Shown: piece by piece, positions 46,501 to 58,900 of the stretch
Layout: each line of letters starts with the position of its first letter
How positions within the stretch are numbered: position 1 is the first letter of the stretch
Assembly (NCBI GenBank): GCA_037102815.1
Contig: BTPP01000006.1
Coordinates: 682,001 to 746,000 of the forward strand
DNA length: 64,000 bases
Reading direction: 5' to 3'
Origin: Neurospora intermedia
Lineage: Eukaryota > Ascomycota > Sordariomycetes > Sordariales > Sordariaceae
Notes under the pieces: generated by a model
What the model was told of the DNA's origin: nothing
The model's database searches: none
What the model saw: only the letters and a program-made list of their open reading frames with translations
Made by a program: the position numbers and the translations under genes

Positions 46501-47169
46501 AACGTATGCGCAAGATTGAACACCAGCGCAAGATGTTGCGCAAGAAGATGAGCCAGTACCGTGTGCCATTGCAGCAACTGAAGATCAACTACACTGTCTC
46601 GACGACCAACAAGAAGGTCTATACGGAGGAGGAGGACAGGTTCCTTCTGGTGATGCTGGACAAGTATGGCGTCGATTCTGAGGGCATCTACGAGAAGATC
46701 CGGGATGAGATCCGCGAGAGCCCTCTTTTTCGCTTCGATTGGTTCTTCCTTAGCCGTACTCCCATTGAGATCAGCCGTCGCTGCAACACTCTGCTGACGA
46801 CGATCGTCAAAGAGTTTGAGGACGAGCCTAGCAACACCACCAAGGCCAAGGCGAACGGGGTCAATGGCAAGCTCAAGCGTGAAGCGAATGATGAAGACAA
46901 TGACGAAGACAGTGTTTTGGGCCTGGCTCCTGCCAAGAAGAAGACCAAGGCCAATGGTGTCAAGGTAAACCATCCCTTGCTTTTCTCACTTTGGAGATGT
47001 TCGTACTAACTTTAATTTACCCGCGTAACAGAACAAAGCGCTAGACAACGTTAAGTCAGCGTCCGGTAGCAAAGCCACCTCGGCTGCCCCTTCGCGCGCG
47101 TCAAGCGTGGCGTCGACGGAATCAAAGGCGACCAAGGGCAAGGCTGCCCCCAAGGGAAAGAAGAAGTAG
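43519..47169 (+). CDS. ISWI: ISWI-type SNF2 chromatin-remodelling ATPase
   Basis: ATP-dependent nucleosome-sliding enzyme. Four exons, 43519-43608, 43702-43866, 43977-46964 and 47032-47169, give 1126 aa, the usual ISWI length. The acidic N-terminus is followed by AutoN-like basic sequence. The two RecA lobes carry [19 protein letters not shown] (Walker lysine about K214), DEAH at about 311-314, ITGTPLQNN, the helicase-C stretch [28 protein letters not shown] and DRAHRIGQ. The HAND domain follows, then SANT ([20 protein letters not shown]) and SLIDE ([20 protein letters not shown] ... [13 protein letters not shown]). The last exon adds a Lys/Ser/Ala-rich tail. All catalytic motifs look intact. 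The lack of chromodomains or a bromodomain separates it from CHD and Swi2/Snf2. The gene is convergent with eIF3i. Neurospora has a single ISWI (CRF4-1); whether this is equivalent to yeast Isw1 or Isw2 is not decided here. Confidence 0.97.
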
Positions 47170-48155
47170 ACCGCTTGATGTTGATCCAGACCAGAAATAC
47201 AAGCTACGGCACATGTATTGACCTGGCTTGGTATTCGAAGCTGTAGTTGCGTTTCATATGACTGGGTTAGATTGGGTGAAGGGGCTCGGTTCACCACTGA
47301 GAAGAGTCCAGGGAGAGTTAATGCAGTTGGCTCGCGGCGTTTCCGTTGTGTCGTTTTCATGTTGCGGTCTCGGTGATGGTTATCTCACCTGCCGTCATTT
47401 AGCGAGAGATTTCTCTGCCTACCTGAGGAACAAAAGATATCACTTTGGTCAAAATCCGTTCTCTTGGTGGATGAATAGGGCATGGTGTGTGCAGTCTTGT
47501 ACTTCCTTTTACCCCTGTATTGTTGTTTCCACTTGTGTCGGATCCTTATTGACCATAAGGGAGTGAGTAAACAATTGGCGAGCGAAACTAGACCTCAACT
47601 TATAACGTCCAGTCTGATATCACATGAACGAGGTTGCGCAAGATAGTAAGCAGAAGAACGACCGAATTCAAATATGACAAATGACTCTTCTGTGCTTCGA
47701 TGAGGGGCAAAGTTTTGGGTTTAAAAGGGATCAAGGGTTCCTTTCGCGACAAGATGGAAATTACATATCCGCTATCCGCGCGACTCACTTATTCGTTCGT
47801 TTGCTTCACATCGAACCTCACCACCTCATCGCCCCAATTTTTACTCCTTTTCACTTTTTTTTTTTCACCAAATATTGGGTGGAACCGCCCAAATTCTCAG
47901 ATTAGGTTGCCTGAAAAAAACGCCGTTTGTGAAATGCCCATTTCCCCCAAATTGTTGGATCCCTGGACGCGCGATGTAAAAGAACCCGTCTGCTCATTTC
48001 CTTTCTCCGACAAGTCGAGAGAATCCTGAACTCAATAACACGACACCCATATTTCGTCCCGCGAATCGCCTTTCCGCCCCTTTCTGCCGCCCCTCCTCGA
48101 ATCCTGCTTGCTGAAAGTCCGAAAGTTTCGATCGATGTCGATAAAAGGGATCTGT
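47170..48155. other. Convergent intergenic region
   Basis: Spans the 3' untranslated regions of the ISWI gene (+) and eIF3i gene (-). A short T-rich run is present near 47856. No gene recognised. Confidence 0.5.
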
Positions 48156-49439
48156 TTAGGCAGAAATGGTCTGCTGTTGTTGCTGGTTGAGCTTGTTTTG
48201 CCTCTCCCTCTCGACCTCGTACATAAAGTCAAAGTAACCCTTGTCGAAGTGATGGATACGGACGTAACCGTCCTCACCACCGCTGGCGTAGCTCTTGCCG
48301 GTCGGGTCAGCGGCGACCGTGTTGAGGGGACCGAAGTGACCGCGCACACGACCAATTTCGCTCTCGAAGATCTTGTGGTAGAAACGCGCCTCGAATTTAC
48401 CCTGACGCGCGGAGGTGGTGGTGACATCCATGGCGGCCTGACCACCACCGAGAATGACGAAGTCCTTCTTGCGAGTGATGGTAGCGCTGTTAAGAGGGGT
48501 GTCGGCGGGGTAGGTCTTGAGGACCTCCAGGTCCTTAGCTGTGATGAGCTGTGAAAATAATCAAGGAGTGTTAGCATGCGATTTTATGTTCATCGCTTCC
48601 GGTCTTGAGGATCCATTCCGGGAAGAAAAAAAAGGGGGGGTTGTTGTGGAGCCATGTGACATACCTTGGAGGTCTTGTCCTTGGAGGCGGTAATGAAGTA
48701 TGTACGGTCGTGCGACCACTGGAGATCGGTGATGGGCTGGTTAAGCTCGTGGATGGGAATGTTGTAGAGGAGGTCGCCGTTCTTGCCGTCGAACTGGGAG
48801 ACGGAGCCGTCTTCGTGGCCGGCAATGATGTACTTGCTGAGGTAACTCCAGCCAGCGACAGTGGCCTTGCTGTCCTCGCAAACGATAGTCATGGCCTTCT
48901 CATCGCTCTGCTCGGCGTCAACGTCGAGCTTGATGTCGAGGACAACGATGGTACCCAGATGACCCATGCGCTTCTCCGTCACACCCAGAAGCTTGCTGCC
49001 ATCCTCGCTGAACTCAACGCGCTTGACGGCGGTAGGGAAGTCCCATGTCTTAAGAAGTCTGCCGGTCTTGATCTCCCAAAGGCGGATGGTGTTGTCGGCA
49101 GAACCGGAGGCGAGGATGGTGGATGTGGGGTCGACATCAATGGTCCAGATGGCACCCTGGTGGCCGTGGTATGTACCGAGACGCTCGCCGTTGTGCGCGA
49201 ACCAAACGCAAATCTGCTGGTCCTTGGAAACTGAGAAGAGCAAATCACCGTCGCGGTTGTACCTGTTGGGGGTAAAGGGTTGCTGTTAGAGGCTGCATCT
49301 CTATATGCCCGACATGCCAAAGCCAGAACACCAAGAGGGGTCGGGTCGGCGGGTATGGTATGCGATGATGATGCGGAGGGAAGACGAACTTGATCTGGGT
49401 GAGGGCACGTTCGTGGCCCGAAAGAAGAATGGGCCTCAT
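48156..49439 (-). CDS. TIF34: Translation initiation factor eIF3 subunit i
   Basis: WD40 beta-propeller subunit of eIF3, needed for assembly of the 43S/48S initiation complex. Exons 49439-49390, 49262-48665 and 48548-48156 give 346 aa, the family length. The N-terminus [17 protein letters not shown] joins across a GTTCGT...CAACAG intron to [20 protein letters not shown]. Propeller blades follow: [75 protein letters not shown] and, at the end, [20 protein letters not shown] with [13 protein letters not shown]. The second intron (GTATGT...TTTCACAG) is followed by [20 protein letters not shown]. The C-terminus is a Gln-rich tail. The start at 49439 is set by the conserved MRPILLxGHERxLTQIK sequence. 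Confidence 0.97.
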
Positions 49440-51341
49440 CTTGATTGTGGGTTATTAAATATGACGAGGCGTAGGACGGCGGTGTGGAAGTGTAATGGTC
49501 GTTAGAAGAGACTGAGTGGATTCGTCGTCGAGAAATGTCGCGGGGGGGTTGCACGACTTGGGAGGTAGGTGGGTGGATTAGTGTCTTTGTAGATGCGGTC
49601 GTCGTCGTCGGATCGGTCTTTGGTGTTCTTTCTTTGGGTGGATTTCCACTCCCAGTAATTTTTCCGCAGATTGTGCGCGATAGGCTGGCTGGCTCTGGCT
49701 GATTCTGACGGCCGCGGGGCGAACCAACACCTATCCCTGCAGATGCCAAGCTGTGCCCCTCTCCAGTCCCTCGTCCCAGCCAGCCGTGTGCCATTGAAGC
49801 TGCTGGTTTCAGTTCGGACCGGACTCTGGACCTTGCGATGCAGCCTGCCACCTCGATCCGCCGCTGGCAGCCTGCCGGCCCGTCAGCAGCCACCGATAGG
49901 GAATTGTGGCTCAGTCTGTGACTCAGAGTTTAAGAGTCAGTTGTATCCGTCAAGCCTGTGCCGCGGCCACGCAAGCCACACCAACTTGAATCTAGAACAA
50001 CGACACAGACAGGACAGTGCGAGCACATCATGATCCGAGCTGCTACCTGCAGCAAGCCGAGAACTTGAAGAGTCATGGATGCAGCAACTAGACACCGACT
50101 TCAACTGCAGTTATATGGATGCCCTCCTGGGAGTCGCATCAAGGAGGAAAAGTTCTTCAACTCTCGGAGAGGAGAGTGGTAGAGGGAAATAGAGGCTTTT
50201 CTATCGAGACATGGTAGGATTCTTGCAAGAATGCATGGTGAATACGTACTTTTTTGAGGAGCTTGGGTTTGGGCTCTATTCTATTTAGGTTATTTGGTTG
50301 GCTTCACGTTTTGTTGTCACATTTACACTGATCATTTGCGGCACGTCTTGAGACACTCACCTTCGGTGACTCCTCGAGATGAAGGAAAAGAGAAAGAAAG
50401 AAAAAAAAAAAAAAAAAGATCACAAATCACGAACCCTCTATTCCCGCCAGCAAGCCGGCGATCATTGGATCCTCGACATCGATCCCCCGTCGTCTAGGCG
50501 GGAACCCATTGTGACTCCTCTGTGCGGCGCAGAAAACCCCTGGGTCCCGAATCCGTTTGGCCCCACCCCGTCGTGGAGGTACCCGGGGGCGTCGAGAGAG
50601 CTTGGCCGGGCGGAAGCCTTGAGCTTCTGAATATCCCTTACCCCGAGCCTGCGTCCGCTGCTGTTCAGTGTGATGTTGTTACAGCACGCACGCAGAAAGA
50701 CCACTGCACCCTTCCCTTCTTCTAGCTCTACAGTACCAGTCTGCGTCGTGTACCTAGGCATGGCCATCTCCAGCTTCATCCAGAGGGTGTCTTCCACGCC
50801 AAGGAAGTCGCGTCGAGCCGGAAGCTGTCTCACATCCCTGTCCGCACACGGGTCGCTGAGCACACGGCGGCGCATTCAAGTCGAGCATACGGGACAAGAC
50901 GTGCTCAAAAGATGGACATTGTCGTGGGGCACGGAATCCGACTCTCGGAGCTCTACCTCGGCTTTCGTCGCCTCTGAAGCTGGCACTACTGACTTCTCCG
51001 CCGCCCCGCGATCCACCTGCAGCCGCCCTAAGAAATCCCGTTATTGGCGCCTATCTCCAGTGACGGGGCTTACGGGGTCCCGGTCGTTTCTGGTGTCACC
51101 GTCATGCGCCGGGGCAGCAGCTGCTAGCGATTTTGGAGCTAATGCACTGCTCTCCCCCTCATCTTCAACTCTGCCTCTGCCTGACACTTTACCCTTTGCA
51201 CCATCTTCCTCCTCCCGCTTTTCTCACATCCAGGGTCCTGTCTCTCGATACGCTGCTGCTTTTGGCCATCCGCGCAGCTCCATCAGGACATATTCCAGTT
51301 TAGCTTCTCCCAGAGCCGCAACAAGGGAGCCTGAAGCAGCA
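49440..51341. other. Divergent intergenic region and possible C1-THF leader
   Basis: Upstream of eIF3i (-) and C1-THF synthase (+). It includes an A-rich run near 50399-50418. From 50673 to 51341 a plus-strand frame is continuously open into the C1-THF synthase start codon and may encode a mitochondrial presequence (see findings). No separate gene is supported. Confidence 0.5.
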
Positions 51342-54300
51342 ATGGCCTCCAAGATCGACGGCACCGCGCTGGCCAAGCGCATCCGCGAAGGTCTCCGCGC
51401 TACCATTGAGGAGACCAAGAAGACCAACCCGCGCTTCCGCCCCTGCCTCAAGATCATCCAAGGTGCGCTTGTGTGTGTGCTGTGTGCTTTTGCAGATGAA
51501 ACCGAGTGGCTAACCAGTTGACTGCAGTTGGTGATCGATCCGATTCCTGTACGTTGTGACTACTGCACCGTCCACCACTTTATCTACCCCACCATCACAG
51601 CAACATTTCTGTGTCACGCATTGTCCCTTGCTGACTGACCGTCTGTCTGCCATGCAGCTACCTATGTGCGCATGAAGTTGAAGGCTGCTGAGGAGGTACG
51701 CACAAGCTCGGGGATATCCTGTCCTACATCAGACGACTGGCAGGCAGGACTCGGACTGACATGTGATATCAATTACAGTGCGGTATCGAGGCCGAGCTGA
51801 TCAAGTTCGACGAGAATGCCACCGAGGCCGAGCTTGTTGCCAAGGTGGTGCAGCTCAACAACGACTCGACCGTCCATGGCATGCTCGTCCAGTTGCCCCT
51901 CCCTAAGCACATTTCCGAGTATGCTGTCACATCGGCCGTTGCCGACGAGAAGGATGTCGACGGTTTCGGCACCCTCAACATCGGCGAGCTTGCCAAGCGC
52001 GGCGGCCACCCTTATTTCATCCCCTGCACCCCCAAGGGTGTCATGGCCCTTCTTGCCGAGGCTGGTGTTGAGCTCAAGGGAAAGAACGCGGTTGTCCTCG
52101 GCCGTAGCGATATCGTGGGCAGCCCTGTCAGCTACCTCCTTAAGAACGCCGACGCCACCGTCACCGTCTGCCACTCCAAGACCGCCGATCTCCAGCAGTA
52201 CCTCAAGGAGGCCGATGTTGTTGTTGCTGCCATTGGCCAGCCTAACTTTGTCAAGGGCGAGTGGCTCAAGAAGGGTGCCGTTGTCATTGATGTCGGTACC
52301 AACTACGTTCCCGACGATACAAAGAAGTCTGGCGTCCGCCTGGTTGGTGACGTCGAGTTCGAGTCGGCCTCCCAGGTCGCTTCCGCCATAACTCCTGTTC
52401 CCGGCGGTGTCGGTCCCATGACGGTTGCTATGCTTTTGCAGAACGTTGTTGACGCCACTAGTTTCTACTTCGAGAACCAGAAGAAGAGGGGATCCATTCC
52501 TCTCCCCCTAAAGCTGGCGGAGCCCGTTCCTTCCGATATCGATATTTCCAGGGCCCAGGTTCCCAAGCCCATCACCCAAATTGCCACCGAGATCGGTCTT
52601 GCGCCCTCCGAGCTCGAGCCCTATGGTGCTTACAAGGCCAAGGTTGACCTCAGCATCCTCAAGCGCCTTGAGCACCGCCGTAACGGTCGCTATGTCGTTG
52701 TTACTGGTATCACCCCCACTCCCCTCGGTGAGGGCAAGTCCACCACCACTATGGGCCTGGCTCAGGCTCTCGGTGCTCACGTTGGTCGTTTGACTTTCGC
52801 CAACGTCCGCCAGCCCAGCCAGGGTCCTACTTTCGGCATCAAGGGTGGTGCTGCTGGTGGTGGTTACAGCCAGGTCATCCCCATGGACGAGTTCAACCTT
52901 CACTTGACTGGTGATATCCATGCCATCACCGCCGCCAACAACCTTCTCGCTGCCGCTATCGACACCCGCATGTTCCATGAGAACACTCAGAAGGACGGTC
53001 CTCTTTACAAACGTCTAGTCCCTGCCAAAAACGGAAAGAGGGAATTCCCTCCCATCATGTTCCGCCGCTTGAAGAAGCTTGGCATTGAGAAGACGAACCC
53101 CGATGATCTCACCGAGGAGGAGATTAGCCGCTTTGCCCGTCTCGATATTGACCCCGAGACCATTACCTGGAGACGTGTTCTGGATGTAAACGACCGTCAT
53201 CTGCGAGGTATCGTTATCGGCAATGCTCCCACCGAGAAGGGCCACAAGCGTGACACTGGCTTCGACATTTCTGTTGCCAGTGAATGCATGGCTATTCTGG
53301 CCCTCAGCACTAGTCTTGCTGACATGCGTGAGCGTCTCGGCAGAATGGTTGTTGCCAGCTCCAAGAGCGGCGACCCCGTCACTGCTGACGACCTTGGTGT
53401 TGGCGGTGCCCTGACTGTCTTGATGAGGGATGCCATCAAGCCAAACCTCATGCAGACCTTGGAGGGCACTCCAGTCTTCGTTCACGCCGGTCCTTTCGCC
53501 AACATTAGTATTGGTAACAGCTCGATCCTGGCTGACAAGATGGCCCTCAAGCTCGCCGGTACGGAGCCCGATGAGGATTACGCTACCAAATCTGGTTTTG
53601 TCGTTACTGAGGCCGGTTTCGACTTCACCATGGGTGGCGAGCGTTTCTTTAACATCAAGTGCCGCACCTCCGGCCTCATGCCTGACGTTGTTGTTGTTGT
53701 CGCTACTATCCGTGCCCTCAAGGTTCATGGTGGTGGTCCCCCGATCTCGCCCGGTGCGCCGCTCAACCCTGTGTACAAGGAAGAGAACGTTGAGATCCTG
53801 CGCGCTGGTTGCGTCAACCTCGCCAAGCACATCCAGAATGCCCGTTCGTATGGTGTCCCTGTCGTCGTTGCCATCAACAAGTTCTCGACCGATACCCAGG
53901 CCGAGATTGATGTTGTTCGCGAGGAGGCCATCAAGGCCGGTGCCGAGGACGCCGTGCTCGCCAACCATTGGGCCGAGGGTGGTAAGGGTGCTGTTGACCT
54001 CGCTCAGGCCGTCATTTCTGCTAGCGAGAAGTCTACCCCTGAGACTCAGAAGCTTCTATATGAGGTTGAGGGCAACACCGTCCAGGAGCGTATTGAGAAG
54101 ATCGCTCGTGAGATGTACGGTGCTGCCAGCGTCGAGTTCAGCGAGCTCGCCCAGAAGAAGGTGGATACCTACACTCGCCAGGGATTCGGCAACCTGCCCA
54201 TCTGCATCGCCAAGACTCAATACTCACTCAGCCACGACCCCGAGCTTAAGGGTGCCCCCACCGGCTTCACCGTCCCCATCAGAGATGTCCGTATGGCCGC

Positions 54301-54424
54301 TGGTGCCGGGTACCTCTACGCTTTGGCTGCCGATATCCAGACTATTCCTGGTCTGCCTACGGCTCCTGGTTACTTTAATGTGGACGTTGATACCGAGACT
54401 GGTGAGATCCAGGGTCTGTTCTAG
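51342..54424 (+). CDS. ADE3: Trifunctional C1-tetrahydrofolate synthase
   Basis: Combines methylene-THF dehydrogenase, methenyl-THF cyclohydrolase and 10-formyl-THF synthetase, supplying one-carbon units for purine, thymidylate and formyl-methionine synthesis. Exons 51342-51462, 51528-51548 (21 nt), 51658-51695 and 51779-54424 give 941 aa from the conserved [18 protein letters not shown] start. The dehydrogenase/cyclohydrolase half (about 1-310) shows [20 protein letters not shown] with the catalytic Tyr and Lys, [25 protein letters not shown] and [15 protein letters not shown]. The synthetase half (about 330-941) has the ATP loop [31 protein letters not shown] and [10 protein letters not shown]-like [18 protein letters not shown] near the end. 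All domains look complete. The same frame is open for 669 nt upstream of the start and ends in an RTYSS-type presequence-cleavage motif, so a mitochondrial isoform (MIS1-like) is possible. Confidence 0.97.
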
Positions 54425-55993
54425 AAGATTTGAGTTCAGTTGAAAGCTGGTTGTTTCGCCTTGCAACCATTTCTTGTCGGTTTCGCTCTAGATATATTCG
54501 TCCTTTACCTGGGTATATGAGTTTGGTGTTGCGGTTTGGGTATATAATGCATTCATGATCAACTCAAGGGTGCGGTAGAACCGGTTTTGGAGTATGTGTA
54601 CGCCGGTAGTCTCTGTTCTTGTCTTTTAACAACACACACGGAATGGCGGCGCCACGGTGTACGGATTTAAAAAGAAGAAAGGGGCGAGCCCAAAAAGATG
54701 GGGGCATCGTCGTGCGTATATGATATCATGTTTTGTTTTTGTTAGGTTCCATACATGAAATAAGAGGCCCTGTTGAATCCACCGCGTTGCGCCATCCTGT
54801 GCTGATCAATACTCGGCCCTAATGCCTTTTCGCGACCTCTCTTTGAGCAGTACATCCTGAAGGCCCTTCTTGTCCGTTCGGAAATACCAGGACATCCTCG
54901 ATTTCTGTCATCTCTGTCTCATTCGTCGTGCACCATCCGCATATGTGTCTCTTCTGTCTTTTGATCGTTCTTGTTAAGTTCTTCATAATTTCCAATAGGC
55001 AGTTTCCTTACTTTTCTACTCGGTGCCCATGACTCTGTTCCATGCGGGGTTTGTGCTCTCGATGAGAAAAGGGAAACGAAACGAGGTGTGCCCGAGGCAA
55101 AAATAGGTACATCGAAGACCACAACAAAGTGAAGGCTGTAAGAAAACATAACGATATATTGAAGAAAAGAATAAATGTTATGGTCCGTGTAGGTAGACGT
55201 ACAGCGAAGGTGCATCCGAGAAATAGTACTAAAGGGAGAACATTATCTTTATCTTGGACTAATAACGATACAATAGGTATGATATAGAAAAGGTCGGACA
55301 AAGTTTTTACAGACATTACGTGTTTGTCTGGGAGCATCCATCTTCGGTCATTCATCCGTCCAAGAAACAAGTGATGATGATTGTGCTGAGATCCTTTGGC
55401 TTTGTTGTTTTTGTCGAAGAAGAGAAGGAAAAGTGATTGACAATGCAAATGTGACGTCAAGTTGTCGCTGAGCGTGCGGCCATAGCAATGACCAGCGGAT
55501 GAAGAGACTGAATGATTGGGAACAGCAAACGGAGAATTGCATGAATGTGAAGAGCAAATGTAAGAAAAAGTCGCCATACTCAAACAGGTTGTAAAGAAAT
55601 GGAAGCGCATGACGTCGTAAAAGGAGTGTGTAGGTAGGTCATCCAGAAAAGTATAGCAAGGTCGCGTGTCGTGCCCCGTGAAAGTCGTATAGTATATCGC
55701 CACGCCAAACAGCTTGACCGCCCGTCGCAAATGAAAGAATCTTTTCCTCTCCTCCCTGCCTTTTCCGTCCAGAAGTGAGGGATTGTACCAAGCCCCTAGA
55801 GAAAAGAAACAAGCACGACCAAACTCAGCACCTGCCACCGTTCCCAAGAACATGACCCATTGTGAGCTCCAACTCACCACATCACACCAACCCTCCCCGA
55901 TTACCCCAGACATTTTTCATCATGATCTTCTTGAATACGCGTATATGCTGAGAATATCCTTTGTTTTCCTCTCTTAAATACGAATCATTAAGA
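54425..55993. other. Convergent intergenic region
   Basis: Between the 3' ends of C1-THF synthase (+) and the transcription factor gene (-). A 301-codon minus-strand frame (55008-55913) is Cys/Phe/Ser-rich, has no recognised domain, and is judged non-coding. Nothing else is supported. Confidence 0.45.
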
Positions 55994-58900
55994 TTAAAAC
56001 CAAGGTTTATCATTTCTCTCCCCGTCCTCCTCTAGCCTCCTGAGGACCGCGACAGCTTCCACATAAAGCATGTTCTTGCCCCCAATGCAGTCAACTTCCA
56101 GTCGACGACGCACCAGGGAGACAACGCTCATCGACTCAGGACGGCTCCGTGCCCGGATGATATCTTCCTCTGTGACGTTGTCCGCACCCAGCATGCGCAG
56201 CCAACTCATAGCGCGCTGATTGGCTGCTGCCGAGCTTCCGTGCCTCGAGGTAAGACTAGCCCTAATATCGCCCGTTCGCTGACGCTTGGCCGAATGATGC
56301 TGCTGCTGCTGTTGAACGTCTGTGGCAGCAGCGATCGTAGAGCTAATCGTAGGGATCGACCGGGCTCTGTGGCCGAAAGCCCAGAATATCAAGGCACAGA
56401 CGTACAGAGCCCAGTAATCGGATATGTCCTTTCCCCAGAATGACGATCGGTCTTCTGTTGCCGCACCCTTGACCGGCGCATACCGGGAGACCCCAGGAGA
56501 AACAGGACTCAGGAACTGTACAATAGAGCGGGCGGCATACTTGATTGCCTTGACCACACTAAGATTGGCCATATCAGTAGGTACGTTCGCATCACCGCCT
56601 TGACGATAGTGATAATTCTCTGCCCAGGCTTTCAGGCACCTTTGGTGAATGCCAAATGCTGCGGCTGACAAGACTTTCTTGGTGAACAACCACGATTCGC
56701 CGCTGACAGCAAGAAGATCACGAAGCGGGGTATGATGCAATGCGAGGTAGGTACTGGCGATAGGACAACCGGGGAAAAGGCTTCCAAGACGTGTCTCTAC
56801 GTCAAGTGAACCGCGAGTTCTTGAATCTGGGGGTTGCAAGAAGTCGGGCTGAAAGCAAGGTGATTCCTGCTGAAGAGGACTGAACTGGCTATTCATGTAA
56901 TGCAATTGGGGATCGACTTCGCTCATTGAGGACTTTCGGGCCGAAGCAGATGGTGCGGTCAAGCCCTGCCTGCATGGGATTCGCAGATATTCAGCTACAA
57001 GAATGATCATCCGATCGATGCTGATCTGCCTTGAAACGAAATCGGGGGTAATGGTTCCTGGCGAGGGTGCAGAAACTGGGATGCCAGCCGAAGGGTCTTC
57101 CGCAAGAATCTTTGCCCAGGGAGCTGCTGAAGAAGCCTCCCAAAGCCTCAAGCTCGAGCCCATAAGAGGGATAGGTGGGTGTGTCAATTTTGAGGCCACT
57201 GAGGACTGGCCTAGTTGCGGCTGCTGCTGATAGATAGCGACGTGTCCATCGAGGAAAAAGCATGCTGCCAGGAGACGGCGATGTGCCTCTACATCAACCC
57301 AGTTCTTCCAGGAGGCGTCAATCGATAATTGTTGATCCGAAGGGGAGGCCGTGTAGTCGATCATAGTTGGGTGATGATACAAAACCTGTGGGTTGAAAGC
57401 ACCCTGTAAGTACGTCTGTTCGCTGACCTCAAGCTGTGGCTGAGAAGGAAGAGAAAAGCCCAAAGAGTGATGATTTGATGTAAAATGAGACGACCCAAAC
57501 CTTCTCCGCCGAGACGGCTGGGCAGGCGTGAGAGGAGAAGAGAAGTTATTGAAATTATCATTATAAGAAGTGAAAGACGGGGAAACAATGCCGAGAGGAG
57601 AGGAGGTTGAAGATGAATACGACGATGGAAAATTGCCGATGTGGGCAGGGTCCAAAGCACTGAGGTGTCGCAGTGCAATGGAGGACATCGTGTTTGAGGT
57701 GGCTGCCATGGAAATGGAAGAGCAGTCCGAAGTAACAGATAACGAACCAGGGGACCAGGCACTGGGATCAATGGCCCATGATCCTTGAATGCTTTCGGGA
57801 GTTGAGAAAGACGACACAGTAAGGAACTGTGAAGCACTCACCCTCTTGTAGAGATCCTCAAACAACCTCGAGGGTCGTATAACGGCATTCTGTCCGCGTA
57901 ACCGGGCAAAGTATTCGCATAGAAAGATTGCCTGCATGACTTGGATATTCCACTGTAGTGTCTATATTGACTCCAACCGTCAGTGAACAAAACTTTATGC
58001 TGCGAAGACCATGCTTGGTCCTCCTTGAAGGGATTGAGAGTGGCCGACTCACTTTCTTTACCTCCCTCCAAGCCAAATCATGCAATTGGCTGCCCTTGAC
58101 ACGATCTTCTTCGTCATTGAGAAGCTGGGTCGCCATCGCAGCCATGGCATACCGCAGCACCTCTTCAGGCGCGTTTTCGAAGGAAGCTCGATGGACTATT
58201 GGGAGCATGGGGTGAACTTTCTCCCAGTATACCGCAAGATACCGCGGAATAGCGCCGTGGAGAGAATTCGTTAGTGATTTAGGAAGAGTGGCCCCGGTGA
58301 ACTCGCACCCATTACTTATCGGCAAACCCAGTGTAACCAAGTTTCCGTTTTCATAACCAACATCGTCGCTGCTGTAGCTGGAGCCGGCACTACCCTCAAG
58401 CCCAGCTCTCATAGCGTCAAACATGCCGATGTCCTCCAAAGGGAATGGAGCACCCGGCATACCATACGAGGAGCCCAACAACGCCTCTTTCTGGATCCGG
58501 GTGTCCAACTGAGGTGGAAGAGCAGTGGCAGGCAACACTAAAGTTTGTGTGTGAGAAGGCGTGTTCAGAGGCGGGGTTGAACTACGAACAGACGAAAACG
58601 AGCTACCACGCTGGCGGTGGTGGTAAGAGCCTTGCGGGGAGCTCGCTCCACCTGCTCTAGGAGGCACGATAAGATGGTTGTAGGGCCGCGACTGTGAGCC
58701 GGAATTGTAAGACGGCGAGTTTGCTAAGCGACTGGTGAACATATTTTCCTGTTGAATTTGATCCACAGTATTGGAACTCGATGGATATGATTGGGGAAGG
58801 TTCGGAAAAGGAGTCATCACTGGACCTGTCCATATCTCCGTACCAGATACTGGAGTTGTTGAATAGCTCGAGGTGGTCGTCGTCGTCGAAGGAGAATGAC

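Noticed and set aside
45879-46973. 364-codon minus-strand frame opposite the ISWI gene
   Set aside because: Complete antisense shadow of the HAND-SANT-SLIDE coding region, caused by codon bias.
48979-49893. 304-codon frame overlapping and preceding eIF3i
   Set aside because: Different frame from the WD40 protein; Ser/Pro/Thr-rich shadow without homology.
53015-53968. 317-codon minus-strand frame opposite the formyl-THF synthetase domain
   Set aside because: Antisense shadow of a strongly coding region; no domain.
55008-55913. 301-codon minus-strand frame between C1-THF synthase and the transcription factor
   Set aside because: Cys/Phe/Ser-rich composition without domain or periodicity, in a convergent 3' region; looks like chance opening.
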